A stretch of DNA of 64,000 nt from Oasisia sp. SBJ-2009 (lineage: Eukaryota > Annelida > Polychaeta > Sabellida > Siboglinidae). Below, piece by piece: positions 53,701-64,000 of this stretch (position 1 is the stretch's first letter; each line of letters opens with the position of its first letter). Made by a program: the position numbers and the translations under genes. The stretch covers positions 560,501 to 624,500 of the forward strand of contig OZ024862.1 of NCBI GenBank assembly GCA_964017155.1. The letters run 5' to 3'. A model generated the notes under the pieces. That model was not told the origin of the DNA. It did no database searches and worked only from the letters and a program-made list of their open reading frames with translations.

Positions 53701-56700
53701 CAAGACGCGCTGTTTATAAAACATAAATACGCGCAAGATGATTATAATTGAATGAATTAATTTAATCAAGTATCAAATGTTGGCAAAAATACAGATATAA
53801 TAGCAACATTGAGGTGGGTCCGACTTGCACATAAGTGCCAAATAGTGAAATACTGAAAACAATTGAGAGTATACGTGCTTTTATGAGAGAGTGCGCGTGA
53901 AGGTACGCGCCCGCAAGTGTTGGCACTTATGTACAAGTCGGGCCCACCTCAATTTTGGTATTATAACTGTATCTTTGCCAACATTTGATACTTGATTTTG
54001 TTAATTGAATCAATTATAATCATCTTGCGCATATTAATGTTTTATATACAGCGCGTCTTAGCAGACTTGTGAGGTCGAAAAGACAGCGTGGTCGGCATAA
54101 ACAAACTGTTTATCGCTCATTTCATATGCATAGCGCAGTAACATACACCGCTGCGCTTGCGACTGGCACAAATCGCGCTGTCTTTTCGACCTCAAAAGTT
54201 TGCCAAGACGCGCTGTTTATGAAACATAACTACGCGCAAGATGATTATAATTGAATGAATTAATTTAATCAAGTATCAAATGTTGGCAAAAATACTGATA
54301 TAATAGCAACATTGAGGTGGGTCCGACTTGTACATAAGTGCCAAATAGTGAAATAGTGACCGCTGCGCTTCCGACTGGCACAAATCGCGCTGTCTTTTCG
54401 ACCTCAAAAGTTTGCCAAGACGCGCTGTTTATAAAACATAAATACGCGCAAGATGATTATAATTGAATGAATTAATTTAATCATGTATCAAATGTTGGCA
54501 AAAATACTGATATAATAGCAACATTGAGGTGGGTCCGACTTGTACATAAGTGCCAAATAGTGAAATACTAAAAACAAATTGAGAGTATACGTGCTTTTAT
54601 GAGAGAGTGCGCGTGAAGGTACGCGCCCGCAAGTGTAGGCATTTATGTACAAGTCGGGCCCACCTCAATGTTGGTATTATAACTGTATCTTTGCCAACAT
54701 TTGATACTTGATTTTGTTAATTCTATCAATTATATTCATCTTGTGCATATTTATGTTTTATATACAGCGCGTCTTAGCAGACTTGTGAGGTCGATAAGAC
54801 AGCGTGGTCGGCATAAACAAACTGTTTATCGCTCATTTCATATGCACAGCGCAGTAACATGCACCGCTGCGCTTGCGACTGGCACAAATCGCGCTGTCTT
54901 TTCGACCTCAAAAGTTTGCCAAGACGCGCTGTTTATAAAACATAAATACGCGCAAGATGATAATAATTGAATGAATTAATTTAATCAAGTATCAAATATT
55001 GGCAAAAATACTGATATAATAGCAACATTGAGGTGGGTCCGACTTGTACATAAGTGCCAAATAGTGAAATACTGAAAACAAATTGAGAGTATACGTGCTT
55101 TTATGAGAGAGTGCGCGTGAAGGTACGCCCCCGCAAGTGTAGGCATTTATGTACAAGTCGGGCCCACCTCAATGTTGGTATTATAACTGTATCTTTGCCA
55201 ACATTTGATACTTGATTTTGTTAATTCTATCAATTATATTCATCTTGCGCATGTTTATGTTTTATATACAGCGCGTCTTTGCAGACTTTTGAGGTCGAAA
55301 AGACAGCGTGGTCGGCATAAACAAACTGTTTATCGCCCATTTCATATGCACAGCCCAGTAACATGCACCGCTGCGCTTGCGACTGGCACAAATCGCGCTG
55401 TCTTTTCGACCTCAAAAGTTTGCCAAGACGCGCTGTTTATAAAACATAAATACGCGCAAGATGATTATAATTGAATGAATTAATTTAATCAAGTATCAAA
55501 TGTTGGCAAAAAATACTGATATAATAGCAACATTGAGGTGGGTCCGACTTGTACATAAGTGCCAAATAGTGAAATAGTGACCGCTGCGCTTGCGACTGGC
55601 ACAAATCGCGCTGTCTTTTCGACCTAAACAGTTTGCCAAGACGCGCTGTTTATAAAACATAAATACGCGCAAGATGATTATAATTGAATGAATTAATTTA
55701 ATCAAGTATCAAATTTTGGCAAAAATACAGATATAACAGCAACATTGAGGTGGGTCCGACTTGCACATAAGTGCCAAAGAGTGAAATACTGAAAACAATT
55801 GAGAGTATACGTGCTTTTATGAGAGAGTGCGCGTGAAGGTACGCGCCCGCAAGTGTTGGCACTTATGTACAAGTCGGGCCCACCTCAATTTTGGTATTAT
55901 AACTGTATCTTTGCCAACATTTGATACTTGATTTTGTTAATTCAATCAATTATAATCATCTTGCGCATATTAATGTTTTATATATAGCGCGTCTTAGCAG
56001 ACTTGTGAGGTCGAAAAGACAGCGTGGTCGGCATAAACAAACTGTTTATCGCTCATTTCATATGCACAGCGCAGTAACATGCACCGCTGCGCTTGCGACT
56101 GGCACAAATCGCGCTGTCTTTTCGACCTCAAAAGTTTGCCAAGACGCGCTGTTTATAAAACATAAATACGCGCAAGATGATTATAATTGAATGAATTAAT
56201 TTAATCAAGTATCAAATGTTGGCAAAAATACTGATATAATAGCAACATTGAGGTGGGTCCGACTTGTACATAAGTGCCAAATAGTGAAATAGTGACCGCT
56301 GCGCTTGCGACTGGCACAAATCGCGCTGTCTTTTCGACCTCAAAAGTTTGCCAAGACGCGCTGTTTATAAAACATAAATACGCGCAAGATGATTATAATT
56401 GAATGAATTAATTTAATCAAGTATCAAATGTTGGCAAAAATACTGATATAATAGCAACATTGAGGTGGGTCCGACTTGTACATAAGTGCCAAATAGTGAA
56501 ATACTAAAAACAAATTGAGAGTATACGTGCTTTTATGAGAGAGTGCGCGTGAAGGTACGCGCCCGCAAGTGTAGGCATTTATGTACAAGTCGGGCCCACC
56601 TCAATGTTGGTATTATAACTGTATCTTTGCCAACATTTGATACTTGATTTTGTTAATTCTATCAATTATATTCATCTTGCGCATATTTATGTCTTATATA

Positions 56701-58507
56701 CAGCGCGTCTTAGCAGACTTGTGAGGTCGATAAGACAGCGTGGTCGGCATAAACAAACTGTTTATCGCTCATTTCATATGCACAGCGCAGTAACATGCAC
56801 CGCTGCGCTTGCGACTGGCACAAATCGCGCTGTCTTTTCGACCTCAAAAGTTTGCCAAGACGCGCTGTTTATAAAACATAAATACGCGCAAGATGATAAT
56901 AATTGAATGAATTAATTTAATCAAGTATCAAATATTGGCAAAAATACTGATATAATAGCAACATTGAGGTGGGTCCGACTTGTACATAAGTGCCAAATAG
57001 TGAAATACTGAAAACAAATTGAGAGTATACGTGCTTTTATGAGAGAGTGCGCGTGAAGGTACGCCCCCGCAAGTGTAGGCATTTATGTACAAGTCGGGCC
57101 CACCTCAATGTTGGTATTATAACTGTATCTTTGCCAACATTTGATACTTGATTTTGTTAATTCTATCAATTATATTCATCTTGCGCATGTTTATGTTTTA
57201 TATACAGCGCGTCTTAGCAGACTTTTGAGGTCGAAAAGACAGCGTGGTCGGCAAAAACAAACTGTTTATCGCCCATTTCATATGCACAGCCCAGTAACAT
57301 GCACCGCTGCGCTTGCGACTGGCACAAATCGCGCTGTCTTTTCGACCTCAAAAGTTTGCCAAGACGCGCTGTTTATAAAACATAAATACGCGCAAGATGA
57401 TTATAATTGAATGAATTAATTTAATCAAGTATCAAATGTTGGCAAAAAATAGTGATATAATAGCAACATTGAGGTGGGTCCGACTTGTACATAAGTGCCA
57501 AATAGTGAAATAGTGACCGCTGCGCTTGCGACTGGCACAATTCGCGCTGTCTTTTCGACCTAAAGAGTTTGCCAAGACGCGCTGTTTATAAAACATAAAT
57601 ACGCGCAAGATGATTATAATTGAATGAATTAATTTAATCAAGTATCAAATGTTGGCAAAAATACAGATATAATAGCAACATTGAGGTGGGTCCGACTTGC
57701 ACATAAGTGCCAAATAGTGAAATACTGAAAACAATTGAGAGTATACGTGCTTTTATGAGAGAGTGCGCGTGAAGGTACGCGCCCGCAAGTGTTGGCACTT
57801 ATGTACAAGTCGGGCCCACCTCAATTTTGGTATTATAACTGTATCTTTGCCAACATTTGATACTTGATTTTGTTAATTGAATCAATTATAATCATCTTGC
57901 GCATATTAATGTTTTATATACAGCGCGTCTTAGCAGACTTGTGAGGTCGAAAAGACAGCGTGGTCGGCATAAACAAACTGTTTATCGCTCATTTCATATG
58001 CATAGCGCAGTAACATACACCGCTGCGCTTGCGACTGGCACAAATCGCGCTGTCTTTTCGACCTCAAAAGTTTGCCAAGACGCGCTGTTTATGAAACATA
58101 ACTACGCGCAAGATGATTATAATTGAATGAATTAATTTAATCAAGTATCAAATGTTGGCAAAAATACTGATATAATAGCAACATTGAGGTGGGTCCGACT
58201 TGTACATAAGTGCCAAATAGTGAAATAGTGACCGCTGCGCTTCCGACTGGCACAAATCGCGCTGTCTTTTCGACCTCAAAAGTTTGCCAAGACGCGCTGT
58301 TTATAAAACATAAATACGCGCAAGATGATTATAATTGAATGAATTAATTTAATCATGTATCAAATGTTGGCAAAAATACTGATATAATAGCAACATTGAG
58401 GTGGGTCCGACTTGTACATAAGTGCCAAATAGTGAAATACTAAAAACAAATTGAGAGTATACGTGCTTTTATGAGAGAGTGCGCGTGAAGGTACGCGCCC
58501 GCAAGTG
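50764..58507. repeat. Higher-order tandem duplication, period 3872 bp
   Basis: Copy 1 is 50764-54635 and copy 2 is 54636-58507, each A-D-S**-B-S-A-D/C-S*-B'-S. All six anchors recur at +3872. Shared rare markers include TTGTGCAT, CTTTGCAGAC, TATATAGCGC in B, ATATAACAGC and ATCATGTATC. I saw no difference between the copies by eye, which suggests a very recent event. Confidence 0.87.
51694..51905 (+). repeat. S** monomer, type copy
   Basis: S** has CCTAAACAG as in early S*, but keeps CACAAATCGCG, and follows a right arm with CAAAAAATACTG. Its end reads AAATTTTGG, ATATAACAGC and CCAAAGAGTG, shared with the following B unit. Copies start at 51694, 55566 and 61876, each after a D unit with CTTTGCAGAC. 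It looks intermediate between S and S*, possibly by conversion. Confidence 0.82.
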
Positions 58508-61500
58508 TAGGCATTTATGTACAAGTCGGGCCCACCTCAATGTTGGTATTATAACTGTATCTTTGCCAACATTTGATACTTGATTTTGTTAACTCTATCA
58601 ATTATATTCATCTTGCGCATATTTATGTCTTATATACAGCGCGTCTTAGCAGACTTGTGAGGTCGATAAGACAGCGTGGTCGGCATAAACAAACTGTTTA
58701 TCGCTCATTTCATATGCACAGCGCAGTAACATGCACCGCTGCGCTTGCGACTGGCACAAATCGCGCTGTCTTTTCGACCTCAAAAGTTTGCCAAGACGCG
58801 CTGTTTATAAAACATAAATACGCGCAAGATGATTATAATTGAATGAATTAATTTAATCAAGTATCAAATGTTGGCAAAAATACTGATATAATAGCAACAT
58901 TGAGGTGGGTCCGACTTGTACATAAGTGCCAAATAGTGAAATACTGAAAACAATTGAGAGTATACGTGCTTTTATGAGAGAGTGCGCGTGAAGGTACGCG
59001 CCCGCAAGTGTTGGCACTTATGTACAAGTCGGGCCCACCTCAATTTTGGTATTATAACTGTATCTTTGCCAACATTTGATACTTGATTTTGTTAAATCAA
59101 TCAATTATAATCATCTTGCGCATATTAATGTTTTATATACAGCGCGTCTTAGCAGACTTGTGAGGTCGAAAAGACAGCGTGGTCGGCATAAACAAACTGT
59201 TTATCGCTCATTTCATATGCACAGCGCAGTAACATGCACCGCTGCGCTTGCGACTGGCACAAATCGCGCTGTCTTTTCGACCTCAAAAGTTTGCCAAGAC
59301 GCGCTGTTTATAAAACATAAATACGCGCAAGATGATTATAATTGAATGAATTAATTTAATCAAGTATCAAATGTTGGCAAAAATACTGATATAATAGCAA
59401 CATTGAGGTGGGTCCGACTTGTACTTAAGTGCCAAATAGTGAAATAGTGACCGCTGCGCTTGCGACTGGCACAAATCGCGCTGTCTTTTCGACCTCAAAA
59501 GTTTGCCAAGACGCGCTGTTTATAAAACATAAATACGCGCAAGATGATTATAATTGAATGAATTAATTTAATCAAGTATCAAATGTTGGCAAAAATACTG
59601 ATATAATAGCAACATTGAGGTGGGTCCGACTTGTACATAAGTGCCAAATAGTGAAATACTAAAAACAAATTGAGAGTATACGTGCTTTTATGAGAGAGTG
59701 CGCGTGAAGGTACGCGCCCGCAAGTGTAGGCATTTATGTACAAGTCGGGCCCACCTCAATGTTGGTATTATAACTGTATCTTTGCCAACATTTGATACTT
59801 GATTTTGTTAATTCTATCAATTATATTCATCTTGCGCATATTTATGTCTTATATACAGCGCGTCTTAGCAGACTTGTGAGGTCGATAAGACAGCGTGGTC
59901 GGCATAAACAAACTGTTTATCGCTCATTTCATATGCACAGCGCAGTAACATGCACCGCTGCGCTTGCGACTGGCACAAATCGCGCTGTCTTTTCGACCTC
60001 AAAAGTTTGCCAAGACGCGCTGTTTATAAAACATAAATACGCGCAAGATGATAATAATTGAATGAATTAATTTAATCAAGTATCAAATGTTGGCAAAAAT
60101 ACTGATATAATAGCAACATTGAGGTGGGTCCGACTTGTACATAAGTGCCAAATAGTGAAATACTGAAAACAATTGAGAGTATACGTGCTTTTATGAGAGA
60201 GTGCGCGTGAAGGTACGCGCCCGCAAGTGTTGGCACTTATGTACAAGTCGGGCCCACCTCAATTTTGGTATTATAACTGTATCTTTGCCAACATTTGATA
60301 CTTGATTTTGTTAATTCAATCAATTATAATCATCTTGCGCATATTAATGTTTTATATACAGCGCGTCTTAGCAGACTTGTGAGGTCGAAAAGACAGCGTG
60401 GTCGGCATAAACAAACTGTTTATCGCTCATTTCATATGCACAGCGCAGTAACATGCACCGCTGCGCTTGCGACTGGCACAAATCGCGCTGTCTTTTCGAC
60501 CTCAAAAGTTTGCCAAGACGCGCTGTTTATAAAACATAAATACGCGCAAGATGATTATAATTGAATGAATTAATTTAATCAAGTATCAAATGTTGGCAAA
60601 AATACTGATATAATAGCAACATTGAGGTGGGTCCGACTTGTACATAAGTGCCAAATAGTGAAATAGTGACCGCTGCGCTTGCGACTGGCACAAATCGCGC
60701 TGTCTTTTCGACCTCAAAAGTTTGCCAAGACGCGCTGTTTATAAAACATAAATACGCGCAAGATGATTATAATTGAATGAATTAATTTAATCAAGTATCA
60801 AATGTTGGCAAAAATACTGATATAATAGCAACATTGAGGTGGGTCCGACTTGTACATAAGTGCCAAATAGTGAAATACTAAAAACAAATTGAGAGTATAC
60901 GTGCTTTTATGAGAGAGTGCGCGTGAAGGTACGCGCCCGCAAGTGTAGGCATTTATGTACAAGTCGGGCCCACCTCAATGTTGGTATTATAACTGTATCT
61001 TTGCCAACATTTGATACTTGATTTTGTTAATTCTATCAATTATATTCATCTTGTGCATATTTATGTTTTATATACAGCGCGTCTTAGCAGACTTGTGAGG
61101 TCGATAAGACAGCGTGGTCGGCATAAACAAACTGTTTATCGCTCATTTCATATGCACAGCGCAGTAACATGCACCGCTGCGCTTGCGACTGGCACAAATC
61201 GCGCTGTCTTTTCGACCTCAAAAGTTTGCCAAGACGCGCTGTTTATAAAACATAAATACGCGCAAGATGATAATAATTGAATGAATTAATTTAATCAAGT
61301 ATCAAATATTGGCAAAAATACTGATATAATAGCAACATTGAGGTGGGTCCGACTTGTACATAAGTGCCAAATAGTGAAATACTGAAAACAAATTGAGAGT
61401 ATACGTGCTTTTATGAGAGAGTGCGCGTGAAGGTACGCCCCCGCAAGTGTAGGCATTTATGTACAAGTCGGGCCCACCTCAATGTTGGTATTATAACTGT

Positions 61501-64000
61501 ATCTTTGCCAACATTTGATACTTGATTTTGTTAATTCTATCAATTATATTCATCTTGCGCATGTTTATGTTTTATATACAGCGCGTCTTTGCAGACTTTT
61601 GAGGTCGAAAAGACAGCGTGGTCGGCATAAACAAACTGTTTATCGCCCATTTCATATGCACATCCCAGTAACATGCACCGCTGCGCTTGCGACTGGCACA
61701 AATCGCGCTGTCTTTTCGACCTCAAAAGTTTGCCAAGACGCGCTGTTTATAAAACATAAATACGCGCAAGATGATTATAATTGAATGAATTAATTTAATC
61801 AAGTATCAAATGTTGGCAAAAAATACTGATATAATAGCAACATTGAGGTGGGTCCGACTTGTACATAAGTGCCAAATAGTGAAATAGTGACCGCTGCGCT
61901 TGCGACTGGCACAAATCGCGCTGTCTTTTCGACCTAAACAGTTTGCCAAGACGCGCTGTTTATAAAACATAAATACGCGCAAGATGATTATAATTGAATG
62001 AATTAATTTAATCAAGTATCAAATTTTGGCAAAAATACAGATATAACAGCAACATTGAGGTGGGTCCGACTTGCACATAAGTGCCAAAGAGTGAAATACT
62101 GAAAACAATTGAGAGTATACGTGCTTTTATGAGAGAGTGCGCGTGAAGGTACGCGCCCGCAAGTGTTGGCACTTATGTACAAGTCGGGCCCACCTCAATT
62201 TTGGTATTATAACTGTATCTTTGCCAACATTTGATACTTGATTTTGTTAATTCAATCAATTATAATCATCTTGCGCATATTAATGTTTTATATATAGCGC
62301 GTCTTAGCAGACTTGTGAGGTCGAAAAGACAGCGTGGTCGGCATAAACAAACTGTTTATCGCTCATTTCATATGCACAGCGCAGTAACATGCACCGCTGC
62401 GCTTGCGACTGGCACAAATCGCGCTGTCTTTTCGACCTCAAAAGTTTGCCAAGACGCGCTGTTTATAAAACATAAATACGCGCAAGATGATTATAATTGA
62501 ATGAATTAATTTAATCAAGTATCAAATGTTGGCAAAAATACTGATATAATAGCAACATTGAGGTGGGTCCGACTTGTACATAAGTGCCAAATAGTGAAAT
62601 AGTGACCGCTGCGCTTGCGACTGGCACAAATCGCGCTGTCTTTTCGACCTCAAAAGTTTGCCAAGACGCGCTGTTTATAAAACATAAATACGCGCAAGAT
62701 GATTATAATTGAATTAATTAATTTAATCAAGTATCAAATGTTGGCAAAAATACTGATATAATAGCAACATTGAGGTGGGTCCGACTTGTACATAAGTGCC
62801 AAATAGTGAAATACTAAAAACAAATTGAGAGTATACGTGCTTTTATGAGAGAGTGCGCGTGAAGGTACGCGCCCGCAAGTGTAGGCATTTATGTACAAGT
62901 CGGGCCCACCTCAATGTTGGTATTATAACTGTATCTTTGCCAACATTTGATACTTGATTTTGTTAATTCTATCAATTATATTCATCTTGCGCATATTTAC
63001 GTCTTATATACAGCGCGTCTTAGCAGACTTGTGAGGTCGAAAAGACAGCGTGGTCGGCATAAACAAACTGTTTATCGCTCATTTCATATGCACAGCGCAG
63101 TAACATGCACCGCTGCGCTTGCGACTGGCACAAATCGCGCTGTCTTTTCGACCTCAAAAGTTTGCCAAGACGCGCTGTTTATAAAACATAAATACGCGCA
63201 AGATGATAATAATTGAATGAATTAATTTAATCAAGTATCAAATATTGGCAAAAATACTGATATATAATAGCAACATTGAGGTGGGTCCGACTTGTACATA
63301 AGTGCCAAATAGTGAAATACTGAAAACAAATTGAGAGTATACGTGCTTTTATGAGAGAGTGCGCGTGAAGGTACGCCCCCGCAAGTGTAGGCATTTATGT
63401 ACAAGTCGGGCCCACCTCAATGTTGGTATTATAACTGTATCTTTGCCAACATTTGATACTTGATTTTGTTAATTCTATCAATTATATTCATCTTGCGCAT
63501 GTTTATGTTTTATATACAGCGCGTCTTAGCAGACTTTTGAGGTCGAAAAGACAGCGTGGTCGGCATAAACAAACTGTTTATCGCCCATTTCATATGCACA
63601 GCCCAGTAACATGCACCGCTGCGCTTGCGACTGGCACAAATCGCGCTGTCTTTTCGACCTCAAAAGTTTGCCAAGACGCGCTGTTTATAAAACATAAATA
63701 CGCGCAAGATGATAATAATTGAATGAATTAATTTAATCAAGTATCAAATGTTGGCAAAAATACTGATATAATAGCAACATTGAGGTGGGTCCGACTTGTA
63801 CATAAGTGCCAAATAGTGAAATACTGAAAACAATTGAGAGTATACGTGCTTTTATGAGAGAGTGCGCGTGAAGGTACGCGCCCGCAAGTGTTGGCACTTA
63901 TGTACAAGTCGGGCCCACCTCAATGTTGGTATTATAACTGTATCTTTGCCAACATTTGATACTTGATTTTGTTAATTCTATCAATTATATTCATCTTGCG

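Larger units (their letters stand above)
46390..62700. repeat. Segmental duplication, period 10182 bp
   Basis: Units 46390 to about 52520 recur at 56572 to about 62700. Anchors 46455, 46959, 47675, 48391, 48894, 49610, 50113, 50829, 51333 and 52049 all have partners at +10182. The offset equals 3872 plus 6310, consistent with the 3872-bp duplication lying inside the duplicated stretch. A private change, CACATCCCAG near 61660, arose in the second copy. The match breaks near 62712, where the right arm reads GAATTAATTAATTT. Confidence 0.83.
1..64000. repeat. Satellite array of palindromic 503-bp (L) and derived 212-bp (S) monomers
   Basis: The window is tiled end to end by two related monomers. 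Each L carries an anchor motif TTGATACTTG; successive anchors are 503 or 504 bp apart when two L are adjacent, 715-717 bp when one S lies between, and 928 bp once where two S lie between. I count 104 anchors (421 to 63957) and 56 S. All monomers lie in the same orientation; because L is palindromic, orientation is read from its loop and spacer. There is no foreign insertion and no array edge. Each L has exactly one GGGCCC (left arm) and S has none, so this site marks the L period. Length, homogeneity and nested higher-order repeats indicate eukaryotic heterochromatic satellite DNA. The host cannot be identified from this sequence alone. Confidence 0.97.
50764..64000. repeat. Array segment 6: layout
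   Basis: The order by anchor is: 50829 A, 51333 D, S**, 52049 B, S, 52765 A, 53269 D/C, S*, 53985 B', S, 54701 A, 55205 D, S**, 55921 B, S, 56637 A, 57141 D/C, S*, 57857 B', S, 58573 A, 59076 B, S, 59792 A, 60295 B, S, 61011 A, 61515 D, S**, 62231 B, S, 62947 A, 63453 D, 63957 partial. The last 1.3 kb departs from the repeated pattern: the A at 62947 reads CGAAAAG, and the D at 63453 has GATAATAAT. The array runs on past 64000. Confidence 0.88.

Noticed and set aside
34701..58507. The long duplications as pure assembly artefacts
   Set aside because: Copies carry private changes (CTGATTATC near 38041, CACATCCCAG near 61660) and shared rare variants at consistent offsets, which argues for real events. 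Collapse or over-expansion cannot be fully excluded without reads, especially for the 3872-bp pair.
1..64000. CRISPR array or bacterial repeat system
   Set aside because: Units are 503 and 212 bp without short direct repeats and unique spacers, and there are no cas genes. All units are near-identical throughout.
1..64000. rDNA spacer, tRNA or 5S array
   Set aside because: I found no rRNA-like segment, no tRNA cloverleaf and no convincing polymerase III A/B box pair in the monomer.
1..64000. CENP-B box or telomeric repeat
   Set aside because: No match to the CENP-B box core and no short telomere-like tandem motif was seen in L or S.

Overview
The whole 64 kb window is one uninterrupted satellite-DNA array. 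I find no protein gene, RNA gene, unique sequence or array edge. Every base belongs to one of two related monomers: a long monomer (L, 503-504 bp; 103 complete copies plus one cut by the window end) and a short monomer (S, 212 bp; 56 copies). Nothing looks bacterial or viral. A homogeneous tandem array of this size with nested higher-order repeats is typical of eukaryotic heterochromatin (centromeric, pericentromeric or subtelomeric). I cannot name the species or clade. CpG is not depleted, which fits a lineage with little germline CpG methylation, but that is weak evidence.

The L monomer has unusual architecture. It is a near-perfect palindrome of 425 bp: two 169-bp arms, about 89% identical as inverted repeats by hand count and without a net indel, around an 87-bp asymmetric loop. 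A 78-79 bp spacer follows. It resembles a foldback or MITE-type element amplified in tandem, but no transposase, target-site duplication or superfamily signature is visible. The S monomer is an L that lost about 291 bp: it keeps a fragment of the loop and one complete right arm. All S copies share the same junction with an 8-bp duplication, so S arose once.

L monomers fall into four main subtypes (A, B, C, D) plus a variant B', and S into three (S, S*, S**). I name positions by an anchor, the TTGATACTTG motif that starts 65 bp inside the left tip of each L; the palindrome runs from anchor-65 to anchor+359. Adjacency is not random: A is followed by another L in all 39 cases and never by S, whereas S follows B, C or D. 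The left half (about 1-30 kb) is a mixed mosaic with some 1.9-2.2 kb higher-order repeats. The right half (about 30-64 kb) is built from longer, more recent segmental tandem duplications with periods of 4373, 8535, 1007, 3872 and 10182 bp. Hybrid monomers (anchors 15552, 22363, 29677, 38424) record crossover or conversion between subtypes.

The many open frames of about 89 codons are by-products of the repeat: they start at TTG or GTG, are broken by indels or stops in some copies, and the palindrome makes both strands encode similar peptides. The points most worth a second look are the palindromic architecture and its capacity to form cruciforms or long dsRNA hairpins, the single-origin S monomer, the adjacency grammar, and the nested recent duplications.
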